The notes beneath the pieces were generated by a model, which did not search any database, was not told where the DNA came from, and saw only the letters and a program-made list of their open reading frames with translations. From the NCBI GenBank assembly GCA_963697205.1, contig CAVONB010000002.1, positions 310,001 through 374,000 of the forward strand: 64,000 nt of DNA. Reading direction: 5' to 3'. This DNA is from CAVONB01 sp963697205 (lineage in GTDB: Bacteria > Pseudomonadota > Alphaproteobacteria > Rhizobiales > Hyphomicrobiaceae). Position numbers and translations under genes: made by a program. Below are positions 16,094 to 25,234 of the stretch, one piece after another. Numbering within the stretch: position 1 is the first letter of the stretch; each line of letters begins with the position of its first letter.

Positions 16094-19000
16094 TCAGGAG
16101 ATGATCACGAAGTCGGCGTTGGTCAGCGCCAGGCCACCCGTCATCTGGGCGATCTCGACCTGCGCGCCGCCGCCCGAGCCGTCCGCATCGTAGAACAGCT
16201 TGCCGTTGGCGGAGTTGTAGATGATGCGGTCGTTGGCATCGCCAGCGCTCGCACCGATTGCGAAGGCCGTCGCGTCGATCGTACCCACTGCACCCAGAGC
16301 CGCGAAGGCAGCCTTGGACAGCTGGACCGTATCGTCGGCGACGACGAAGTCCTGGATCACATCCGAATCACCGGAGTCCTTCAGACGGAAGACGTCGTTA
16401 CCCGCACCGCCGATCAAGGTGTCGATGCCTGCGCCGCCGTCGAGGATGTCGTTGCCGGCACCACCGTTCAGCGTGTTGTCACCGGCGTTGCCGAGCAGCT
16501 GGTTCGCACCACTGTTGCCGGTGCCGTTGATGTCGGCGGAACCGGTCAGCTCGAGCACCTCGACGAAGTCGCTGAGAGTGTAGCTCACGCTAGACTGCAC
16601 GCGGTCGTAGCCACCGCCGTTGAGCTCCGTCACCACGTCGCCGGAATGGTTGACGACGTAGGTGTCGTTGCCGCGACCGCCGACCATCGTATCGACACCA
16701 GCGGTATTGAAGCCACCGTCGAGCAGGTTGGCGGCGTTGTTGCCGGTGAGCGTATTCGCCAGCTCGTTGCCCGTGCCGTTCCGGTTCAGACCCATCAGGG
16801 TCAGGTTTTCCAGATTGGCGCCGAGCGTGTAGTTGCTGACGTAGCTGATGACGGTGTCCGTGCCCTCGCCAACAAGCTCGGTCAGAACCTCGTCGGTCCG
16901 ATTGATGTAGTAGGTGTCGTTGCCGTCTCCACCGATCATCGTGTCGAGACCACCCGCGCCGTTCAACACGTTGTCTGCCGCGTTGCCGGTGATCTCGTTG
17001 CTGAGGCCGTTGCCCTTGCCGGTGATCATGCCGGCGCCAAGCTCCAGGTTCTCAACGTTACTGCGCAGCGTGTAGGCCGTGAAGCCTGCTCCACCCGTCG
17101 CCTCGACCGTGTCGGTGCCCTGGTTCTTCCACTCCAGAACGCGATCGGTCGAGCTCGTCACCACGTAGGTGTCGTCACCCTTGGCGCCCTGCATCGTGTC
17201 GTCGCCGTCGCCGCCATCGATGTAGTTCGCAGCGTCGTTGCCGAGGATGCGATTGTCGAGGGCATTGCCCGTGGCATCGATCGCGTTGAACACCGTCGAG
17301 CTCACGTTCGTGAGGTTGATGTTCTCCACGTCCGTGTAGTTCGACAGGTCGACGTCGACATCGTTGGAGTAGACCCAGTCGATGCCGTCGCCGCCGTCAA
17401 CCTCGTCCGTGGCGTCGACCACGAAGGTGTCGTTGCCGGCGCCGCCCGAAAGCGTGTCTGCACCCAGGCCGCCCTTGATCCAGTTGGCCTGATCGCCACC
17501 CGTGATCTCGTTGTCGAGGTCGTTGCCGAACATGTCGCGACGCAGACCGCCGTCGGCGATGACGCCGTTCTCGACGCCATCGGACATGGTCCATGACCGG
17601 GCCGTCGAGATCGCAGTATCGGCGGTACCCGCGGTGTCGGTGATCGTGTCCTGGAAGTGATCGACATAATAGGTGTCGTCGCCGGCACCACCGATCATCG
17701 TATCCCGGCCGGTCCCGCCGTCGATGACGTTGTCGAGCGCGTTGCCGGTGATGGTGTTGGCAAGGGCGTTACCCGTGCCCGACACCGCAGCACCCAGCAT
17801 CTCCAGGTTCTCGATCTTGTCGCCCAGCGTGTAGGACGTGAAGCCCACGCCGCCGGTCCACTCGACCGTGTCGTTGCCGCCCGCGATGACGCCGTTTCCG
17901 GCCTCTTCCGCGACGTCGTCGGCGCTGTCGACGACGTAGGTATCGTCACCGCCGCCGCCGTACATGGTGTCGGCGCCGCCGTTACCGTCGATGCGGTTTG
18001 CACCACCGCCGCCGGTCAGCTCGTTGTCGCCCGCCGTACCCGTCAGGTTGAAGGCACCCGAGCCGGAGATGGCCGCGTTCTCGACGTCGGTGTAGTCGCC
18101 CAGATCGAGTGAAATCGCGCCCGATTTGACAACGTCGGTGTCGTTGCCACCATCGACAACGTCGCCGACCTCGTTGACCCAGAACGTGTCGTCGCCGTCG
18201 CCGCCTTCCATCGTGTCGGCACCGTCGCCGCCGTTGATGATGTTGGCGCCCGAGTTACCGATGATGTAGTTGTCGGAGTCGTTGCCCGCACCGTTGATGT
18301 CGTCGGTGCCCGTGAGCTGCAGACCCTCGACGTTGAGGCCGAGCGTGAAGCTCGCAGACGCTGAGACGTAGTCGAAGCCGCCTGCGACATCCTCGATCAC
18401 GCGGTCGGCGTTGTCGTCGACGACGTAGGTGTCGTCGCCAGCACCGCCTTCCATCCGGTCGGCACCCGCGCCGCCATCGATCTCGTTGGCGCCGGAGTTG
18501 CCCGTGATCTTGTTGTCACCGGAGTTGCCCGTGGCATCGATGTCGCTCGAGCCGGTCAGCGTCAGGTTGTCGATGCCGACCATGGCCGCGATCGAGTAGT
18601 CCGCATTGACCTCGATCGTGTCCTCGCCCTCGTCAGCATTCTCGATGACCGTGTCGTCCAGCCCGTCGAGCACGTAGACGTCGTTGCCGAGCCCACCGGT
18701 CAGCGTGTCGGCGCCGGTGCCGGCGTCGAGACGGTTGTTACCCTGGTTGCCGACGATCTCGTTGTCGCCCGAGGTACCCGTCGCGTCGAGGTTCAGCGTG
18801 CCGCTGCCCAGGTTGACGTTGTCGATACCCGAGAAGCGTGCCGCATCCGACAGGTCGATGTCTTGGGTCTCGGTCAGCACCCAGTCGGTGCCGGCCGTCG
18901 GCGTCGTGCCGTCGGTGTCGACGTCGAGCGCCACGTCGCCGGCATTGTCGACGTGGTAGGTGTCGTTGCCGTCACCACCCCACATCGTGTCAGCACCTGC

Positions 19001-21049
19001 CGCGCCGTCCAGCACGTTGTCCTCGGCATTGCCGACGATCAGGTTGGCGCTGGCGTTGCCGGTGCCATTCAGCGCAGCGGCACCGATCAGGTTCAGCTCA
19101 TCGATGTTGGCGCCGATCGTGATGGACACGCTGGAGTTGACGACGTCGTAGCCGCCGGCCGAGCTCGCCTCGGTCACGACGTCACCTACGTTGTCGACAG
19201 TGTAGGTGTCGTCGCCGGAGCCACCGTCCATCGTGTCGGCACCCGCGCCGCCGTCGATCGCGTTGGCGCCGGAGTTGCCAGTGATGACGTTGGCCGCAGC
19301 GTTACCCGTGCCGTCGATGTCGTCGCTGCCCTCCAGAACCAGGTTCTCGAGGTTGGCATCGCTCAGCGTGTAGGAGACATGAGCTTCGACCGTGTCGGTG
19401 CCCGCCGAAGCGACGCTGAAGACACCGAAGCCGTTGTCCTTGAACTCGCCAACCACGGTCGCCGCGTCGCGCACCACATAGGTGTCGTCGCCGTCGCCGC
19501 CGAGCAGCGTGTCCTGACCCAACTTGCCGTCAAGCCGGTTGTTGCCCTGGTTGCCCATGAGCACGTTGTCGTAGTCGTTGCCGGTCGCGTTGATGTTGAC
19601 ATCGGCTGCCGCGGTATCGAGCTCCAGATCCTCGACCTCTGCGGCGCGCAGGCTCAGATCGTAGCTCACCGAAGCAACGACGCGATCAACGCCCTCGGTC
19701 AGGCCGTCGATCTCGGTCACAACGTCGTCGGCTTGGTCGACATAATAAGTGTCGTTGCCGTCGCCACCGATCATGGTGTCTTTGCCGAGGCCACCGACGA
19801 TTTCGTCGTCGCCCGAGTTGCCGGTGATGCGGTTGTTGCCGTCGCTGCCGACCAGCTGGTGGCCGACGCCGGTGTCGGTGTTGGTCAGGTGCTCGACGTT
19901 GGCCGCCTGGAGGCCAAGGTTGAAGTCGCCAGCGATCTCGACCAGGTCGGCCGAGCCGCCCGTTGTCGTCTCCGAGATCACGTCGGCGTCACCGACATGC
20001 ATCACGTAGGTGTCGTTGCCGTTGCCGCCGGCGAGCGTGTCGGTGCCCGCACCGCCGTCGAGCCGGTTGCCGAAGGCGTTACCGGTGATGACGTTGTCGT
20101 TCGCGTTACCCGTGCCGCTGATGCCGTTCGTACCGATCAGCGTCAGGTTCTCGATGTTGTTGTCGACGAGCGTGTAGTCGTCGGAGGCCATGACCAGGTC
20201 GGTGCCGCTGGCCACGACGTTGAACACGCCCGCGCCGTTGTCCTTCAGCTCATGGATCTCAGTCGCCGAGTTGTGCACGACATAGGTGTCGTCGCCGTCG
20301 CCGCCATAGACGGTGTCGACGCCGAGGTTGGTGTCGATGTAGTTGGCCGAGTTGTTGCCGTAGATGGTGTTCGAGGCACCGTTCGCCTCGATATAGGCCA
20401 CGCCGGCCGCGGAGGCGATGGCGATGTCCTCGATACCGACAGCCACCTCATAGACGTTGTTGATGTCGGTGATGCTGCCGTCGGACAGGATCAATCTGTC
20501 GACGCCGCCGCCGAGTGCGCCGACGACCACGTCGTCGTGCAAGTCGACAACATAAGTGTCGTTGCCGTCTCCGCCGATCATCCGATCGATGCCAGAACCG
20601 CCGTCGATGTAGTCGTCGCCGGCGCCGCCCGTGATCGTATCCGCGCCAGCACCACCCAGCATGGAGTTGTTGCCGTCGCCGCCGTCGATCAGGTCGTTGC
20701 CGTCACCGCCTGACAGCGTGTCGTCACCGTCGCCGCCGTTGATCTCGTCGGCGCCCGCCGTGCCGGTGACGCTCTCGTTAGCCACATCGGTGACGTTCAG
20801 CGTGTGCGTCGTTGCCACGCTGGCGTCATCGGTGATCTCCACCGCCATCGTATGGAGACCGGACGCCTCGTAGTCGATCAGGACCGTGTTGGCGACCCTG
20901 AGTTCCCAGGTGCCGCCATTGTCGACGAGCGTAAATGCCCCGCCGGCATCGTTCGTCAAAGTGTACGGTGCAGTCCCACCCGACACGGTCGCCACGACGG
21001 TACCGTTGGAGGTGTTCTCGACGACCGACAAATTGCTCAGCGTAGTCAT
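16094..21049 (-). CDS. Large RTX-type calcium-binding repeat protein, predicted type I secretion substrate
   Basis: About 1651 residues. The N-terminus (1-95) has a cadherin-like Ca-binding domain (VVENTSNGTVVATVSGG, LIDYEASG). The body contains about 17 modules of roughly 70-100 residues, each with RTX nonapeptides (GGAGADTMxGGxGDDTYxVD), a DVVxE turn, a YTLxxNxENLxL strand pair and a GTGN link. The C-terminus (from DVIQDF on) ends with the aliphatic strand pattern of type I export signals (KLFYDADGSG, then NADFVIIS). The protein is very acidic, lacks cysteines in the repeats and has no recognisable enzyme domain, so an adhesin, surface layer or matrix protein fits best. ATG at 21049 is chosen with GGGAG upstream. 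Export by the ABC/HlyD pair at the left edge is inferred. Confidence 0.9.
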   Translation of the reverse strand: MTTLSNLSVVENTSNGTVVATVSGGTAPYTLTNDAGGAFTLVDNGGTWELRVANTVLIDYEASGLHTMAVEITDDASVATTHTLNVTDVANESVTGTAGADEINGGDGDDTLSGGDGNDLIDGGDGNNSMLGGAGADTITGGAGDDYIDGGSGIDRMIGGDGNDTYVVDLHDDVVVGALGGGVDRLILSDGSITDINNVYEVAVGIEDIAIASAAGVAYIEANGASNTIYGNNSANYIDTNLGVDTVYGGDGDDTYVVHNSATEIHELKDNGAGVFNVVASGTDLVMASDDYTLVDNNIENLTLIGTNGISGTGNANDNVITGNAFGNRLDGGAGTDTLAGGNGNDTYVMHVGDADVISETTTGGSADLVEIAGDFNLGLQAANVEHLTNTDTGVGHQLVGSDGNNRITGNSGDDEIVGGLGKDTMIGGDGNDTYYVDQADDVVTEIDGLTEGVDRVVASVSYDLSLRAAEVEDLELDTAAADVNINATGNDYDNVLMGNQGNNRLDGKLGQDTLLGGDGDDTYVVRDAATVVGEFKDNGFGVFSVASAGTDTVEAHVSYTLSDANLENLVLEGSDDIDGTGNAAANVITGNSGANAIDGGAGADTMDGGSGDDTYTVDNVGDVVTEASSAGGYDVVNSSVSITIGANIDELNLIGAAALNGTGNASANLIVGNAEDNVLDGAAGADTMWGGDGNDTYHVDNAGDVALDVDTDGTTPTAGTDWVLTETQDIDLSDAARFSGIDNVNLGSGTLNLDATGTSGDNEIVGNQGNNRLDAGTGADTLTGGLGNDVYVLDGLDDTVIENADEGEDTIEVNADYSIAAMVGIDNLTLTGSSDIDATGNSGDNKITGNSGANEIDGGAGADRMEGGAGDDTYVVDDNADRVIEDVAGGFDYVSASASFTLGLNVEGLQLTGTDDINGAGNDSDNYIIGNSGANIINGGDGADTMEGGDGDDTFWVNEVGDVVDGGNDTDVVKSGAISLDLGDYTDVENAAISGSGAFNLTGTAGDNELTGGGGANRIDGNGGADTMYGGGGDDTYVVDSADDVAEEAGNGVIAGGNDTVEWTGGVGFTSYTLGDKIENLEMLGAAVSGTGNALANTITGNALDNVIDGGTGRDTMIGGAGDDTYYVDHFQDTITDTAGTADTAISTARSWTMSDGVENGVIADGGLRRDMFGNDLDNEITGGDQANWIKGGLGADTLSGGAGNDTFVVDATDEVDGGDGIDWVYSNDVDVDLSNYTDVENINLTNVSSTVFNAIDATGNALDNRILGNDAANYIDGGDGDDTMQGAKGDDTYVVTSSTDRVLEWKNQGTDTVEATGGAGFTAYTLRSNVENLELGAGMITGKGNGLSNEITGNAADNVLNGAGGLDTMIGGDGNDTYYINRTDEVLTELVGEGTDTVISYVSNYTLGANLENLTLMGLNRNGTGNELANTLTGNNAANLLDGGFNTAGVDTMVGGRGNDTYVVNHSGDVVTELNGGGYDRVQSSVSYTLSDFVEVLELTGSADINGTGNSGANQLLGNAGDNTLNGGAGNDILDGGAGIDTLIGGAGNDVFRLKDSGDSDVIQDFVVADDTVQLSKAAFAALGAVGTIDATAFAIGASAGDANDRIIYNSANGKLFYDADGSGGGAQVEIAQMTGGLALTNADFVIIS
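16390..20764 (-). repeat. RTX module array inside the large secreted protein
   Basis: In-frame repeat region of the RTX gene, about 17 units. Each unit carries one or two Gly-Asp-rich nonapeptide turns followed by a predicted beta segment and the GTGN spacer. The units are similar in pattern but clearly diverged in sequence, so they are old duplications rather than recent copies. Confidence 0.85.
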
Positions 21050-21479
21050 TATCCCAAGCTCCCAAGAGTTGCGCGTTACCGCCAGTTTGCCGCCGACTGC
21101 GCCGCCTGAACGCACCTCGGCCACCCATTTCAGCGCACAAGCTATCGGAGCCGGATTACCGGGGAGTTGATGACTTCCGCAAAATTGCACGAAATATTCG
21201 AAGCAGTCGGAAAAATTCGCATGCGCCCCCAGTTCTCGGGAAATTTTAGAAAGGCTTCATAATGGTTCACGAAGTATGAAATCGGGCGGAAAGCCCAGCA
21301 AACACGGTACTTCCTGCGCACGCACCTGCGCGCACCGTTCGCTTGTCGCCGTCCACGAGATCAATATCGTGACATTCGCACCGAATGCCGTGCTCATTAA
21401 TGAAAGCTTGCACGCGAAAGGCGATCGTTCGGGATCGAACCGTACGTGGACGTAACCTTCATCTACTGCTGCCGTCGCA
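21050..21479. other. Intergenic region upstream of the RTX gene
   Basis: No convincing gene. The section 21180-21440 is less GC-rich than its neighbours (for example around ATTCGAAGCAGTCGG and TTTTAGAAAGGC) and is the likely promoter and leader of the leftward RTX gene. A leftward frame at 21257-21523 overlaps the end of the glycosyltransferase and resembles nothing. Confidence 0.45.
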
Positions 21480-22196
21480 CTACTGGCGCAGCGATGCCAG
21501 ACGTCTTCCCGGGCGCACAGCATGGCGCCCGATCACGAACAGGATCTTAACGCCGGCCCTGACCGCACCCTTCACCGTGCCCGACACTTTCGACACGCCG
21601 ATGCGTCGCCGGTAGCGCACCGGCACCTCCATCACGACGAGCGCCTGCTCGGCCGCCTTGACTTGCATCTCCACCGTCCAGCCATAGTTGCGGTCGGCCA
21701 TGGCAAGACGCTGCAACGCCTCGCGCCGGATCGCGCGGTAGGGTCCAAGGTCGGTATAGCTGACGCCCCACAGCCGCCGGATGAGCCAGGTCGCCAGCCA
21801 GTTGCCGAACCGCTGCTGCGGCGTCAGCGAGCCCGCCTCCCGCTCGCCCAGCACCCGCGACCCGATCACCATTTCGCAGGCCCCCGCGACGATCGGATCG
21901 ACAAGGTCGCCCATGTCCCCGCCGAAATCTGAGTAGTCGCCGTCCATGAACACGATGATGTCTGCGTCGGGCAGCGCGGCGATGCCCGCCAGGCACGCAG
22001 CCCCATAGCCCGGTTCGGGCTCCGCGACGACCCGCGCTCCGGCCGCCGCCGCAACCTCCGCCGTCCGGTCGCTGGACCCGTTGTCGGCCACCACCACCTG
22101 GTCGACCCAATCGGGGATGTCGCCGACCACGCGCCCGATCGCCTGCTCTTCGTTGAGCGCGGGAACCACAACGCCGATCCTGAAGTCGCCTCGCAT
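21480..22196 (-). CDS. Family 2 glycosyltransferase (dolichol-phosphate mannose synthase-like, soluble)
   Basis: A 238-residue GT-A enzyme. It begins with IGVVVPALNEEQAIGRVV, then VVVADNGSSDRT, a GYGAACLAG loop and the metal-binding FMDGDYSDFGGDM. GPYRAIRREAL and NYGWTVEMQVKA are typical of the UgtP/DPG-synthase-like subgroup. A weak C-terminal hydrophobic stretch (GVKILFVIGRH) may touch the membrane, but there is no two-helix tail like that of the GT2 at 5.4 kb. The ATG at 22196 starts at the conserved block; the frame is open to 22238. Donor and acceptor are unknown. Confidence 0.82.
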   Translation of the reverse strand: MRGDFRIGVVVPALNEEQAIGRVVGDIPDWVDQVVVADNGSSDRTAEVAAAAGARVVAEPEPGYGAACLAGIAALPDADIIVFMDGDYSDFGGDMGDLVDPIVAGACEMVIGSRVLGEREAGSLTPQQRFGNWLATWLIRRLWGVSYTDLGPYRAIRREALQRLAMADRNYGWTVEMQVKAAEQALVVMEVPVRYRRRIGVSKVSGTVKGAVRAGVKILFVIGRHAVRPGRRLASLRQ

Positions 22197-22565
22197 ATCG
22201 CCTACCACCCCGACATCGCGAGGCCGGCCACACGCCAACCACGCTCGTATGACCTATGGCCCAAACGCTCCCGCAGCGGAAGACCCGGGTGCTGAGCGCC
22301 CGGCCACACCCCGACCTATGCGCTGCCGCCCGCCCGGTCCCGGGCCGCCTGGCCCAGAGCCTCCAGACCCTAATCCACACTAGACAATGCCGGTCATGGT
22401 CGCCAAATTGCGGCACAACTCCGCGCCGGAGCCGGCCGCAACCCGCATCAGCGTTGCCTCGCACGCGGCCAATCAGCTATGTGAAACCACGCTGCCGCGT
22501 CCCACCGCCGGGATCGCGTGCCCGGCACCAGCGCCGCCATGCAGCCAGGAGGAGCCATCCCAACC
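22197..22565. other. Divergent intergenic region
   Basis: Lies between the leftward GT2 and the rightward RimB-RimK fusion gene. I see no conserved gene or RNA. The AGGAGGAG ribosome site at 22548-22555 sets the GTG start of the downstream gene. Confidence 0.45.
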
Positions 22566-23804
22566 GTGCCTGCACCCTTCATACTGGGCTGGGAGGAATG
22601 GCTGGCGCTGCCAGAGTTGGGACTGCCCGCGATCAAGGCCAAGGTCGATACCGGCGCACGCACGTCCGCACTGCACGCCTTCCTCGTCGAACCCTTCGGC
22701 CCCGCCACCGCCCCCAAGGTCCGCTTCGGCATCCACCCCATCCCGGGCCGCGACGACATCGAGGTCTACTGCTCCGCGCCCGTGGTCGACAGGCGCGAGG
22801 TGACGAGCTCGAACGGCGAGAAGGAGACGCGCTTCGTCATCGCCACCATGGCCCGCATCGGCGATCTCGACTGGCCGGTCGAGGTCTCCTTGACCAACCG
22901 CGAGACGATGGCCTACCGCATGCTGCTCGGCCGCCAGGCCATCCGCGAGGACATGTTCGTCGACCCCGCCTCATCGTTCCGCCAGCCGAAGCTGAGCTAC
23001 AAGCTCTATCGCCACCTGCCGCGCCGCGATCCCGTTCGGCGCTCGCTGCGCATCGCACTTTTGACGTCGCGCCCCGCCGCCCCCTCCGCGCGTCTTTTGG
23101 AAGAGGCCGCCAGCGCACGTGGTCACGTGCTGGAAGTACTGGATGTCGATCGCCTGACCCTCTCTGTCCTGGATGGCCGCGCAAACATCACGTCGGGCGG
23201 CGCAGCCGTTGGCCATTACGACGCCGTCATCGCGCGCATCTCGGGCCGCCGGCGGGCCGCCGCCCTCCGCCAGCTCGAACTGATGGGCAGCTTCTCCCTC
23301 ACCCCCGCCGACGCCGTCGCCCGCCTCACCGATCGTGTCGCCGTCGAGCAGGTGCTGCTGCGGTCCGGCATCCCGGTCGCCGACTTCGAAGTTCACCTCG
23401 CCGCCGACGAACACGACGCCACGCCCCCGCCGCGCGAGAAAGGCACGCGGCTGGAATTCGTCGTCGCCGGGGAGGCCGTGGTCGCCATCGTCGAAACACG
23501 TCACGGCCGCGAGAGCGACGTCGGCGAGCGCGCGCTCAAATCAGAACGGCGCATGGCGGTATCCGCCGCCCGCGTGCTCGGCCTGGGCCTCGCCGTCGTC
23601 ACGATAGTGCGCGAGCGCGACCGCCTGCTCGTCGCGCACGTCTCCGCGCTGCCATCGCTGCCGCGCATCGAGCGCATCACCGGCGTCCAGCTCGCCGTCG
23701 AGATCATGGCGGCAATGGAAACGCGGGTCAGGTCCTGGATCCGTAGGGAGCCGGCGTTGCCCGTCGACGACGCTGCCATCGCGCCCGACGACGACGACGG
23801 CTGA
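22566..23804 (+). CDS. RimB-type retropepsin-like protease fused to a degenerate RimK-like ATP-grasp domain
   Basis: A 412-residue two-part protein. Residues 1 to about 150 match the RimB/COG4067 retropepsin-like protease family: KVDTGARTSALHA (Asp28 as catalytic Asp), then the MLLGRQAI block. Residues about 160-390 match RimK, the ligase that adds glutamates to ribosomal protein S6: LRIALLTSR, YDAVIARI, ALRQLELMGSFSL, RLTDRVAVEQVLLRSGIPV, and at the end ERITGVQLAVEIM. The central RimK stretch with the ATP-binding Lys and glycine loop is absent. The Mg-ligand strand reads LVAHVSALPSL where RimK has LVMEVNASPGL. GTG at 22566 is chosen because AGGAGGAG lies 10 bases upstream; ATG at 22539 is the alternative. 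Likely a protease with a non-catalytic RimK-like partner domain. Confidence 0.82.
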   Translation: MPAPFILGWEEWLALPELGLPAIKAKVDTGARTSALHAFLVEPFGPATAPKVRFGIHPIPGRDDIEVYCSAPVVDRREVTSSNGEKETRFVIATMARIGDLDWPVEVSLTNRETMAYRMLLGRQAIREDMFVDPASSFRQPKLSYKLYRHLPRRDPVRRSLRIALLTSRPAAPSARLLEEAASARGHVLEVLDVDRLTLSVLDGRANITSGGAAVGHYDAVIARISGRRRAAALRQLELMGSFSLTPADAVARLTDRVAVEQVLLRSGIPVADFEVHLAADEHDATPPPREKGTRLEFVVAGEAVVAIVETRHGRESDVGERALKSERRMAVSAARVLGLGLAVVTIVRERDRLLVAHVSALPSLPRIERITGVQLAVEIMAAMETRVRSWIRREPALPVDDAAIAPDDDDG

Positions 23805-23816
23805 TCGCCCTGCCGC

Positions 23817-24425
23817 TCAGCCCAGCGTACGCCGCGACCGCACCGCCGCCGCCAGCGTGCCCTCGTCCAGATAGTCGAGCTCGCCGCCGATCGGCACGCC
23901 CTGCGCCAGACGCGTCACAGTGATCCCCAGCGGTGCCAACAGCTCCGTGACGTAGTGTACCGTCGATTGCCCTTCGACTGTGGCGTTGAGCGCCAGCAGG
24001 ATCTCGCGCACGTCCCCACCCTGCGCCCGTTCGATCAGCCGCGGTAAATTGAGCTGGTCGGGACCGACGCCGTCGAGCGGCGACAGGTGTCCCCCGAGCA
24101 CATGATAAAGACCGCGCACCGCCCCCGCGCGCTCCAGCGCCCACAGGTCGCCGACCTCCTCCACCACCACGATCAGCGATCGGTCGCGGCGCGTATCACG
24201 GCAGATCGCGCACGGCTCCAGCGTATCGACGTTGCCGCATTGCGAGCAGTGACCGAGCTTGGCCGCCGCATCCGCCATGGCCGCGCTCAACGGCTCGAGC
24301 AGCTCCTCGCGACGCTTCAGCAGGGCGAGCGCCGCCTTGCGCGCCGAGCGCGGGCCGAGTCCGGGCAGCCGCGCGAGCAGCAGGATCAGCTTCTCGATCT
24401 CCGGTCCCGCGATTTTACCGCTCAT
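23817..24425 (-). CDS. recR: Recombination protein RecR
   Basis: RecFOR pathway clamp that loads RecA on gapped DNA. The 202-residue protein has the helix-hairpin-helix LLARLPGLGPRSARKAAL, the zinc finger CSQCGNVDTLEPCAIC, and the Toprim domain with VVVEEVGDLWALE and YHVLGGHLSPLDGVGP. The ATG at 24425 is at the conserved start. No dnaX or ybaB, its usual partners, precede it here, at least within this window. Confidence 0.96.
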   Translation of the reverse strand: MSGKIAGPEIEKLILLLARLPGLGPRSARKAALALLKRREELLEPLSAAMADAAAKLGHCSQCGNVDTLEPCAICRDTRRDRSLIVVVEEVGDLWALERAGAVRGLYHVLGGHLSPLDGVGPDQLNLPRLIERAQGGDVREILLALNATVEGQSTVHYVTELLAPLGITVTRLAQGVPIGGELDYLDEGTLAAAVRSRRTLG

Positions 24426-24492
24426 GGCGTCGTGACCGTCCTGAGGTTGCCCGCGCCCGCAATTGTAAAGAAGCATCGCTGCCCGCTGTGCA

Positions 24493-25179
24493 TCACCCGC
24501 GCCGGCCGCCGCCGAACAGACCCTTCACCCAGTCGGAGAACGCCGCCCACAACAGCGCAAAGCCCGAGATCGGCTTGGCCGCCGGGCGCTGAGACGCCGA
24601 TGCCGCGGGCGCACGTGCCGCCCCCGTCGACACATCGCTTGGCGCGGTACCACCATCCGCGCCCGCAGGCGCCGCCTGAGACGCCGCAACCCCTGCAGGC
24701 GCCGCCACCGGTGCCGGCGCGGGCGCAGACGCCGCGATCTCGGCCCTCAGGTTCTCGGCGAACTGGCCGATCAGCTGCGCGGCCACCGCCTGGATCATAC
24801 CCGCGCCGCGACCGTACTGCGCCACCGCGCCGGACAGGTTGAGGTTGGTGTCGACCACCACTTTCGATCCCGCGCCCGCCGGCTCAAGACCGAACGTGAC
24901 GATGGCGTTGGCGCCCCCGCGCCCCTTGGTGTCGGCGCCTTGCGCCTTGACCTTTGCCGTATGCGCCTGCGCATCGATCCCTTCGAACGTGGCGGTCCCC
25001 TGGAAGGCGAGCGCTACGGGACCGAGCCGCACCGACACCTTGCCCTTGTAGGTCTTGTCGTCGACCACCTCGGTCAGCTCAGCGCCCGGCATGCACGGGG
25101 CAATCCGCGGAATGTCGAGCAGGACGTTCCAGGCCTCCGCCGGCGGCAGCGGCACCTCGAATGAATTGTGTAGTTCCAA
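24493..25179 (-). CDS. CoxG/SRPBCC-family protein with Ala/Pro linker and C-terminal amphipathic end
   Basis: A 228-residue protein of the carbon monoxide dehydrogenase subunit G family. The SRPBCC fold covers about 1-150: ELHNSFEVPLPPAEAWNVLLDIPRIAPCMPGAE in outline, YKGKVSVRLGPVALAFQG, and QYGRGAGMIQAVAAQLIGQFA. It is followed by an Ala/Pro-rich linker and the end ISGFALLWAAFSDWVKGLFGG, which could anchor it to the membrane. CoxG is thought to recruit CO dehydrogenase to the membrane, but no coxLMS genes are visible, and many stand-alone CoxG-like proteins have unknown roles. The start is a TTG at 25179 with GGGAGA seven bases upstream. Confidence 0.82.
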   Translation of the reverse strand: MELHNSFEVPLPPAEAWNVLLDIPRIAPCMPGAELTEVVDDKTYKGKVSVRLGPVALAFQGTATFEGIDAQAHTAKVKAQGADTKGRGGANAIVTFGLEPAGAGSKVVVDTNLNLSGAVAQYGRGAGMIQAVAAQLIGQFAENLRAEIAASAPAPAPVAAPAGVAASQAAPAGADGGTAPSDVSTGAARAPAASASQRPAAKPISGFALLWAAFSDWVKGLFGGGRRG

Positions 25180-25234
25180 GAGGCAGTCTCCCGCGACGGC
25201 GGTCGAACCGCCATCGCACAGATGGTTATAGACC

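Noticed and set aside
16058..20713. Long open frames on the + strand opposite the RTX gene (for example 16058-17596 and 18863-20713)
   Set aside because: They are antisense to a periodic, GC-rich repeat gene whose codon pattern keeps the opposite frame open. Their products are Val/Ala/Gly-rich and resemble no family.
21257..21523. Leftward 88-residue frame upstream of the RTX gene
   Set aside because: It overlaps the end of the glycosyltransferase gene, has no good ribosome site and no recognisable motif.
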